A DNA stretch of 20,360 nt from Coptodactyla brooksi (Eukaryota; Arthropoda; Insecta; Coleoptera; Scarabaeidae): the NCBI GenBank assembly GCA_033557675.1, contig JAWQRM010000701.1:1-20360 (forward strand), given 5' to 3'. Under the pieces are notes generated by a model, which saw nothing but the letters and a program-made list of their open reading frames with translations, made no database searches and was not told the origin of the DNA. Position numbers and translations under genes: made by a program. This document shows positions 1-9,800 of this stretch, one piece after another; position 1 is the stretch's first letter; each line of letters opens with the position of its first letter.

Positions 1-736
1 AAGCAACCTAACATAATGTGAACAAATAATAATTAATGTAAATCCCTGCATTGTAGTAGATACAGGTATTTATTATTCTTAAAAGTAGATCTAGGCATTT
101 TCAAAACTTTGCTTGTATTATTATACAATAATAGTAATGAGCATAATAAGATGATTATAATAAAATTAAGTAAGTAATGAGTAATAGTAAGAAGTCTCGA
201 ATATAAAAGCTCGAAGAAGGTACTTCAGGTAAAAATTGTTTTATGCCCTTAAGTTATTAGTATGGAGTTTTACCCTATCAGTTTATTTTATGCGTACCGT
301 AGCTAACCACAATAGATCGACGAATAAATAAATGACTTTACAATTATTTCCAATGAAGTAATGAACGCAATATCGATAGTGAAATAGATTATAGAAGAGT
401 TTTTTTCAATTGCTGTGACCCTCACATTGTTGTGTTAATAGAAAAATAGCGATTTACGTGAAATTTAATTGTACCGTATATGTTTACGATATGGTCGTAA
501 ATCAACCGATTATTTGCTCTGACTTGCATACGATGTATAGTATACCGAGAAAGAAGAGGTATCCCCCCTAGTTACGCCAGAGCAGCCGACGTATGTTCTA
601 TTGTATTGGGGGAAAGGGGGGTTGGATCTGTACTTTTAGAGGAGCTTCATCTCAAAGTGATGGTATGGTGGCAAGGTTTCGAAAGTAATAGAATTTGTTA
701 TAGACTAATACACCCACTATTACTTCTATTGTGGGG
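1..736. other. Upstream non-coding region of gene 1
   Basis: No coding region is recognised. The stretch is AT-rich, except for a run of six C at 563-568 and G runs at 608-612 and 616-621, which lie within about 175 bases of the gene 1 TATA box. A short reverse-strand open frame overlaps the promoter and has no recognisable features. Distal promoter elements of gene 1 could lie here, but none can be named from sequence alone. Confidence 0.6.
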
Positions 737-744
737 TATATAAG
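737..744 (+). promoter_or_regulatory. TATA box of gene 1
   Basis: The sequence TATATAAG lies 122 bases upstream of the ATG at 859. A start site about 31 bases downstream falls near 768-773, where CAGAT and TCATCT are weak initiator candidates. That gives a 5' UTR of roughly 86-91 bases. TATA promoters are common in insect cuticle protein genes with strong stage-specific expression. The exact start site is inferred. Confidence 0.6.
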
Positions 745-858
745 CATCTGCTTCTTTGACCACCGGCAGATCATCTTCACGCACCATAAAGTCAACGTGA
801 AACTTAATTTTTTTATTACACGGTTAGGAGTTGCGTAAAAGTTATATTCCACTACATA

Positions 859-864
859 ATGAAG
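859..864 (+). CDS. Gene 1 exon 1 coding part (Met-Lys)
   Basis: ATGAAG is followed directly by the donor GTATGT at 865. It was chosen because joining it to the acceptor TTTCAG at 1036-1041 gives Met-Lys followed by a hydrophobic signal peptide. The in-frame ATG at 1021 lies upstream of that acceptor, inside intron 1, so it is unlikely to be the start. Gene 2 has the same two-codon first exon. Intron 1 is 865-1041 (177 bases). Confidence 0.85.
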
Positions 865-3800
865 GTATGTGCTAATATGACTAATAAATTTAGTGAAAAT
901 AAAACGCTTCCTAGTTAAAAGAAATTATTACTCTCACTTCGGTATTTATGAAGTATTTGTGAAATATTACCATGGCGGTGAAAGTAATTTAACGAAATCT
1001 TAAACTCTTATCTAACATCGATGACTTGTCTTATCTTTCAGCTCCTCGTGTGTGTCTTAGCAATTGTCTCGCTTGTGTTAGCGGAACCTCCAGTACCAAG
1101 CAGCCAGTATCTTCCAGGTAATCAGGGTCCTTCAAATCAATATGGGGCACCTCCGTCTAGTTCATATGGAGCGCCAGCTAGTGGATTTGGTGGTGGAGTT
1201 GGAGGAGGCTTAGGCGGGGGAATAGGAGGAGGCAAACCTGGTATTCAATATGGAGCTCCAAAACCACAATACGGTGCTCCAAGTGGAGGAGGTGGCGGTG
1301 GATACGATGATCAATCAGTAAGTCAGTCAGAACTCATATTTTCTATTCCAGATTGATCTGACAAAACAAGGTTTAATGCCCAAGGGTTATTGTCAAACTT
1401 CGAGATTTTTGGAAAGCAGTATCTGAATTATTTTGATACTGTATTGAAAAGTTTTCACAGAACATTTCAAAGAATTCTGCTGAATTGTTGCATTTTGAAG
1501 ACTCGATCATTACTCTTTAAAATGTGTTATAATAAAGACAGGTCTCTTCATTTGGAGAAACCTACAGTTTACCTTAAATATCAAGCTAAATTCATGTTCA
1601 CGCTAAATTCCTTTCGAAACAATCGAAGTCAAACGTTATGAAGATATCGATTAGATCAAATGTTTTGGTTATTAATAAATTTGTATAATTTGTTATTTCT
1701 CAAGATATCTTTAGTTCATAAAATGTCGTTTTAACGAATATTCAGAAGTCAACTACCAAAAACTTATGTATAAATGCATAAATGGAATCATTTGGAATTG
1801 TATGATTTTTTTTTAGAAATCTTATTTTCATATTCGTGAACTGCTGCTAATGTGTTACAATAACATAAATGAAATTCATATATATCCAAGTAGAAATGAG
1901 AGATTTTCATCTAAGAATGGGTCGTTTGTATTCTCACAGTATTTTTGTTGTCTGTTGCATAACTTTCTAACATATTATCTTGAATCATCTCGAGGAGGTT
2001 ATTTACCTGACTACAGGTCTTTCTCTGATAAAGCCCCGCTATTGTGTTCGCTCTTTCTTTTCCATTTCCTTATTGTTGACTAGTTTTTACCTTCCAAGTT
2101 ACACTTGGTCTATATTTCCTATTTTTCATTCAGGATTGACTTCCCAAAATAACTTTGCATAGATAGCCAAACCATCTCAGCTTTTGTTGGTCTCGAATTT
2201 TTTGAATTGGGGGAATTGCTTCTGGTTGTTTTATAATATTTTGCTTATATTCTCAATTTTTCTGAATTCTTCTCAAGTATTTCATTTCCGCAGCTTTTAT
2301 GCGGTTTATGTGCATGTATCTGATAAGAGCACATAAATTAATGTGTCCTTTGTGTGCTTTTGCATGTTTAAGGAAATTGAAAATCATTAATTAGGACATA
2401 GTATATCAATAAATAAACAATACATTATTTATTTTAAAATATTAAGTGACTAATTAATAAAGTTGCTTAAAGGAATTCCAGAATGTTGCAACTCTTTCTA
2501 TAGTTCCTCATTTCTCGACATTCTGATTGCTTGGTATCTTTATTGTAAGTGATATTGGAAAGATGTTATATATTACGCAACCCAAAACTAATTAGTAGGT
2601 TGGAGTCACCTCGGGTGAACTCAAAATATTCATTGTTCGTTATCTTCCTATCATCAAAGGTACCAGTCAAAAGTAGTGTGCTCATAAAAGATCTACACAT
2701 AGAAAAGATCTGTCACATGTGAGAGATGTGCCATAGTTAATGTTTGTTTTAATGGAATATCAATTTTGTAGCTAAAATATTTCGTTAAGTCACCTGTGTT
2801 TAAATTAGGGTAAAAGTCTATGTTCACATTCTTAGTGCAAGGAAAAGAATAGAAGTCTAGTTAGGAAACTAACTATTCGGTTGGAGTTTTCTCGGGTGAA
2901 CCCAAAATATTCATTGTTCGTTATCTTTCTATGATCAAAGCTTCTTAGTGCAAGGAAAGGAATAGAGGTCTTGATGAATAGAAGTCTACATTCTCTATTT
3001 TCTATTCAAGATTAACTTCATAAAATAACTTTACTTGTAGATTATTATCGATTTTGAATAGAGGGCTAAACTATCTCAACTTTTGCTGATCTTTGAATTT
3101 TTTGAATCAGAAGAATTGATTCTGATTATTTTCTAATGTCAATATTTCTTATACTATCAATTTTTCTGAACCCAGGGTTCAGAAGAATGGGTTCAGAAAA
3201 ATGCGGTTTATGGGCTTTTGGCATATATATATACCCAATGTAACATGGGGTATATATGGATTTGTACACTGTCATTTGTCTTTTCACTCACACCTCTTTT
3301 TGAGGTTGAGACAGTTTTTAGAGAGTGATCTAAAAACATCCTACCACAGGTTCAGTGATCACGATCAGCAGATTTTAAACTGCTGCCTACTTCCTCATCA
3401 ATATTCGGTGTTTGAAGGTTTCAATTTAGTCAACGTCCTCTCAGTTTAGTAATCAATTTGTTTATCTGTTTGCTTTTGCTGTGGTCATCATTTCAGGTTT
3501 CTCTGGATTTATGTCAAGCCCGAATTTTGTCACTGTTTTTGGATTTCACTTGATTGGTTGTATTAGTGCAGATATTTTTGACTACTTCTATGATATTTGG
3601 ATATACTTCCTTTCTGTCTAAATTCATCTTCACTGATAATATATAATAATCTATTCCTTGTTAGCATAACGAGTATATATGGCTATGATCATACTTAACA
3701 ATAATTTTTATGCACATAAAATCTTTAGGATTGTTAATTTTGAAACCCATATCATATCTAATTGTTTTTTTGGGATAGAGTGGTTAAGGCCAAAATAGTG

Positions 3801-6800
3801 CTTATGAAATCAGCGTATTGTACACCTTCTGTGTAAAAATAATAAATATATAACTCTGAAAAATAACTTTCTTTTACATAGATCCATCGATCATGTCATC
3901 AAATGTGTTATACAAGATACAGCAGATTAAATTTTAATGTATGTTCTCCTTACCTCTGTAGAGATACATGCGTGCTATAAATTTAATATAATTGTCACCA
4001 TATATCTAACATTGTACAACTGTGTTGTATAATGTAGTAAAGTAGACGTGTTAATGCGGTGAATTTATAGGTAATTATATATAAAATATATTTGAATACC
4101 GAAAGATGACACTGTTGCATAAAAGACTTAGTATCTGCCTTATCTAATCAAATTTATAGAATCCTATAATCTCAAATTTATCTATTTTCTTACATAACTA
4201 GAATTCAACACATTCAATTATCGAAGCATCGCGTAGACGAAAGTGAATGCTTCACTTATCGGCGTGTCGTATCAAGTCGGAAAGTTGGCAACTCTTTCAA
4301 ATAGGCTATTACGGTCGAGATCAATCGGACTCGTTTTCCTTTCCAACATTCCCAGACAACGGTTATTTGCGGTGAAATGGTGAATACGGCACGCTGTGTC
4401 AGTGATGCCACATTACGCAACATTCACGAGAAAACTCTTCTAACACGGTCAAGCGAGCTACGCTAAATACTTTTGCCATCCGAGATTTATTACATCTTGA
4501 TGGCGGTTATTAATTGTCGGTATCATGTTATTCGCTCGATACAGAATCTCTAGAAAAATATGTAAGCGATTTCGAAAGACGCTTCAAGTAGACTACGACA
4601 ACATGAAATCGCTATTAAGCTCTTCGGATAATTATATGTTGGAGATCGTATTGATATTTATACGGCGTATGACAAGTTTATCTAGATATATCGAGATTGC
4701 GAATAGTGCTTTAAATACAATAAATATTACACCATCTTTTTGATATTTAGAATGCACATATATTAATCTGATATGCATAATGCCCTCTACTATTTTCAAC
4801 TATAACACTTTTTAATTCGTTGCTTTAATTCATTCTACTTAATTTTACAGTTTCTTAATTTTACAATCCTAGTTTTGATTCTTCAATTTCTTTAACTGTA
4901 TATTTCCATCTTTTTAAATTTTATCAAATTAGCAATCTTACCACCTTTCTCTAGCTTAATAAGTCATTTCACAATTCATATGAAATAAAATGATACTATT
5001 TATGAACCTTGCAAGTCAATTATACAAGCTTTTTTAAAGTTTCTTGTGAACAGTTTAAAGTAGTTTGCTGTCGTCTTTCAAGACGAAGTTTTGCCTTATT
5101 AATCTGAGGAATTTTATAACCATTTCCCACATTGTACACGTTTTGAGCGCATTCGATCAATTCATCGATTATATTCGCCATTCTATTTTCTAAGATCTCT
5201 GCGGCAAAGCCTGAATACAGTCAAAAAAGCTATCATTCCTGTTATGTCAACATTGTGTAATAAGAACGTGTGGTGTACTTTTGGTGTAACCATTTTTCAT
5301 CAATATGAGCATAATTGTTGAGATCTTAAAAATATTCCCCTAGTCCCACTTTTGACAAGGGAAATGCTAGTCTAATTTATTTTAATCTGTTAGGAAACAC
5401 AGGCAGAAGATAACATAACATAATCTTCTTTCCTCTGCTACCTTGCGGTATCGAGGTGCAGGTATTACTTATTTTTTCTAAACTCTCTCCATTGCTTTCT
5501 GTCCATGGTCAAACGTTGAACATCTTGCCATGTTTTTCCCCTTCTTCCTCAGCATTCCCCGTACATCTTTGTTCCAGGTCTTGCATGGCCTTCCTCTTCT
5601 CTTCTTCACTGTCACTTTTGCTTCCCGTACTCTTTTTGTTTGTCTATCGTTCCTCATCCTAACCATGTGTCCGTACCATCCCAATTCCTTTTCCTCTATT
5701 AATTCTGCGAAAGCTTCTTTCTGTCCTTGTAATATTCTCCACTCTTCTAAATGAAGAGTGAATCTCATTTCTACTGCTTGCAATCTGCTTTTTTGTCTTT
5801 CTGTTATTATCCAGTTTTTTTCTGATATTTGTCTGTTGTTTAGAAATCCTCTTTAAAAACAGTCGTTCTGTCTTACCTAGCCTGTTATTTATCTCATCAT
5901 CCAGATTATGTACCTAGGTATCTGTATTTGTCTGTTTGTTCTATCTTCCTGTTGTCAATGACTGTTTATTTGTGTCTTCTCCTCTTTATTCCTCATTATC
6001 TGTGTTTTTTGTGTATTCATATTTAGTCCGCTTTTCTTCGCTGGTGCATTCCATACTTCCAGGCTATGTTTTAGCTTATCTTTAGTCATCAAAACCACGT
6101 CGTCCGCGAATATGCAGATCTCTGCGTTCACTGGTTGGATTCTATTCCATCCTATTAAATATTTCCTAAGTTACATTTTACATTCTTTAATTATATCATC
6201 AATCCCTGTCACACTCCTTCCGTTGTCTTTTTCTGTTTTCTGTTCTATTAACTTTTCTACTTGTTTCTTCTTCGAGATTATTCCATATAGCTTTTGGTTT
6301 ATGCAATCGAAAGCATTTTCCATATCTATAAACCACAGGCATATCTGTTTATTTTTCCGTAGAGTTTTTTTTATTATTGTGTGGTCCTGTATGATTTCCC
6401 CTAAATCCGTTTTGTTTGTCCTGTAGCTTGTGTTCTGTTTTTCCTCGTAGCCTTTTTTCCAACACAAAGTAATTACACATAGTAGTGAAAGACCTCTGTA
6501 ATTCTTGCAATTTCATGTATGGGTAGTATTATGGCATTAGCCCATTCTTGAGGCACTATCTTTTTACTCCATGCCATATTACAGATCTCTAATAGGTTTT
6601 TCCGTGCTTTCGGTCCTATATATTTTATCACTTCCTGTGTCATTTCGTCGCATTCTGGTCCCTTTCCTAATTTTATTTTTTGTATCGCTTCATCCAGTTC
6701 TTCTTCAGTTATCAAACCTTCCTTCTCTTCCTTTCCTGTATCTTCCCTATCTTCTACTTCTTCTTCTTGTAATTTGTCTTCGTTATTATCGTTGAGGAGT

Positions 6801-9800
6801 TCTTTAAAATATTCTCTCCCTCTATATAGTATTTCCTGATCTTCCGTTATTAATTTTCCTTCCTTATCTTCTATGTATTTCATTGACACTTCCTTGTTTT
6901 AACGCATGCTTTTCAATATTCTGTAGAATAGTTTTACGTTTTCTGTGCCGTTGCTTTCCATTATTTCTCCGAATTTATCCCTTTTTTCTTTTCTTCATTG
7001 CCTCTTTGACTGTTTCCTAAGCTTTCTTTCTTTGTTCTTTGTAGTTATTGTATCTCTGTTTGATTCGGTTCTTTATATATTCTTTCCAGTTTTTTATTCT
7101 TTTTGACTTGTTCTTTCACCTCATCATTTCACCACGATTTCTGTTTGTTTCTACGATAGGAGATATGTGTTTAAAATCTTTTCTTAAAAATGAAATATGT
7201 GCTTATTTTTCGTGGTCTATAGTATTTGCATCTGCAGTAGTTTCTTTAGTGGTATTGTTTTCTTGTTGTCTTTAGTATGCGTTTTAACATGAATTCCAAA
7301 ATCCATTTAATCAAAGAGAACATATCTTTATCATACTGTAAACCTCTAAGTTTTGTTATGATCTACATTTTGTTGAATACGAACATCATTTTTGTTGTCT
7401 ATTCAAACTTGTTACTCCCCAAGGCGGAAACTGCCTTGTCAATCACCAAAGTGCCTTTTTGACGACTATTTAGAACCCAACAAACAATGCTGTCAAGCCG
7501 ATCCTTAGTACACTTACCCGTAACCTCCTATATTAGGCGCATTAACATGGATTTGGACTTGTTCTATTTAGAAATATTCTTTCCACATTTCTGATCTGAT
7601 GCTAATACGTTACGATACAGCAATTTTTGCAAAATGCCTTATAATAGGTAAACGTTCATATGTAATAATGGTTTTGTACCAAAACAATCTCCTTGAATAC
7701 AATCGCTTAATGTCTAAATATTTTCTTTTGATAAAAGTGATAGTGGTGAAAACAGTTACAGCTAACCATTTTAGCTTAAGGTCGATACGTATGAAACCAA
7801 GGGCATTTGAAATTTTCATCAACTTTACGACAACTTCACACCATCAGGATCTACTACTCTTCTGACTACTGCATTCTAGACTACTTCTATTTAATTATTA
7901 CTATTTTGTAGATAGGCTTTTTATGAATCAACTTTCTAGTCTTTCTGTAGTATTAGAAATTGGTTTCTCAGAATATGGTTTGCGGAATATAGTTTGTAGA
8001 ATACGGTGTTTTGAATTCCGTGAACGATTTTATTTGTAACACAAATTATAGCAAATCCTAAGCATTTGCAAATTGCTTTGACAAATGTTTTTCACTTTTA
8101 ATCATCACCGATAATAAATAAACTACGAGATTGTCATGAAAATATACCAGGAGCTTTAGTTTGGTCATTTTCAAATAATCGAATGCGGATATTTAGTAGA
8201 AAATCTATAATACTATCATTGCTACTGTGTCCTTATATTCTGTTCTTTTATATATTCGAATTTTGATGTGAAGAATGGTGGCTTGTATTAACCAAGAAAA
8301 GTTAAACAGATTTTTTTCATTTATGGGGATTGTCGAAAATTGTAAATATTTTCAAAACCAGTGAGAAATTTGTATATTTCATTTGAAGTCTTTATACGAT
8401 TAAAATATTTCATACAGTTCAATCCAAAGGGACATATAAAATCCATTTGTATCAGGATCTACTTCCTAGAAATTGCGGAAACCGTCTAAGTTTTATGGCA
8501 TGATTGGCAGTTGCAAAAGAACTAGGCATTTTCCGTAATAATGGGACATTCAATCATCAAAATTACCATTACTTATATCATAATAATCCACACTTTACAT
8601 ACTTTTCTAATTATTTTCTAACTACGTTAGTTCACAATAATACTTTTACTTTGTTCACGTAATTATACGTAAAAAACACGTTGTTATAATTATGACATAT
8701 ATGGTATACAACACGCCACATACAACGACATATTTTATATAGTACATAAACATGTAAATTCGTAATGACATGGTTTAAAAAATATGTTTCCTTTCATACT
8801 GGTATTTCATCTATGCATTGTAAATGTCACAGTTGCATAAAATTCAATTAAGGACGGATTGGCGCATCTAATTCTTATTATAAACTGAAAAGACAATATC
8901 CAATCAATATAACAATGAAGTGGAACGAATTTGGACGCAGTTCGGTGCAACCGAATAAACGAATTCATTTCAGCTGAAAACTTAATAGCTGAATTATGTG
9001 TCTATTGCGTTATGAAGACAGTGTGCAATAACATGTATTACTACGACCTTTTTGTAAGACGCAAAAAGCAAAGCCTTAATAAAGCTATAATCGACAATTA
9101 TTTGATAACGTGTTCTTAATTCAATTAGGAGTATTTTAATAAATAATTTGTGCATGCTTTTATTTACATATCTGTTTGAAAATAATCATCAGTGTATGTA
9201 GTTCTAATTTTAATCCACTACAATTTTCGTAGTTAGATATCCTGAGTGTAGTAAAATATTATCTAAATCCATGTGACTTTTCCTGGATTTAGTTTTTGCT
9301 GGTTTTGAAACTGACATCTCGATAAACAATCTCACTACCTACTGAATGTGCAATATTGCTTTATTTGATTTATCACTATTATTTTACAACTGTTGGTGTA
9401 TCGCTAATATTATGTTAACCCTTGTCAATAAATGGACGTTTGGTGACAATGAAAAGCAATTTGCATGTTAATAACTTAACTTGGGAAAAGTATTTTAGAT
9501 ATATCTCGCCAATACATCATCCAACAACAGCCAACTTACCAACTGTGCAGTACGTTCTTTGCGAAATCATTTACAATCTCAAACTGGCTGACAGTATTTA
9601 CACTAATTGGTGTGATGGTTCTTATCCAGACACATAATTTATTATGCTTTTGCGATGCTTTTAAATAAATGATAAATATTCACTTTTTAATTTAACTAAA
9701 AAAGATCACTTGATATCATTAATTGTCTTACGTTGGCACATGGTGATAGTTTTAAGATGTACTTCGAAATTCAATCTGAAAAGGATGTTAAATTCCTTAA

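Larger units (their letters stand above)
5405..7290 (-). pseudogene. 5'-truncated non-LTR retrotransposon (LINE) with broken reverse transcriptase
   Basis: On the reverse strand, from 7290 downwards, a linker region reads KSWW, DEVKEQVKKNKK and VKEAMKKRKK with stops. The reverse transcriptase follows: EELDEAIQKIKLGKGPECDE and NMAWSKKIVPQEWANAIILP at about 6750-6520, ICLWFIDMENAFDCIN at about 6350-6300, and the catalytic IFADDVVLM at about 6115-6085. Then comes the C-terminal region QAVEMRF...GWYGHMVRM...KKRRGRPCKTW at about 5780-5560. Frameshifts lie near 6470, stops near 5960 and 5895, and the stretch with the usual QGC...SPxLF motif appears deleted near 6190. No endonuclease domain is present, so the copy is 5' truncated. 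The 3' end near 5405-5425 shows a short ATGTT repeat tail. The A-rich coding strand explains the T-rich plus strand. It is a different lineage from the LINE at 2000-3660. It may be RTE-like, but the clade is unsure. Confidence 0.85.

Noticed and set aside
1021..1356. Single-exon 111-residue protein starting at ATG 1021
   Set aside because: That ATG lies in intron 1, just before the acceptor at 1040-1041. The spliced Met-Lys start gives a proper signal peptide and matches gene 2.
3201..3449. 82-residue plus-strand frame
   Set aside because: The opposite strand explains this segment as a decayed LINE reverse transcriptase region, so the plus-strand frame is a shadow.
4525..4743. 72-residue frame in the CpG-dense block
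   Set aside because: There is no domain, signal peptide or codon pattern, and it extends out of the CpG-dense block into ordinary AT-rich intron.
5456..7275. Several plus-strand frames of 61-104 residues rich in Phe, Leu and Ser
   Set aside because: They are the complement of the A-rich LINE coding strand, which encodes recognisable reverse transcriptase motifs on the reverse strand.
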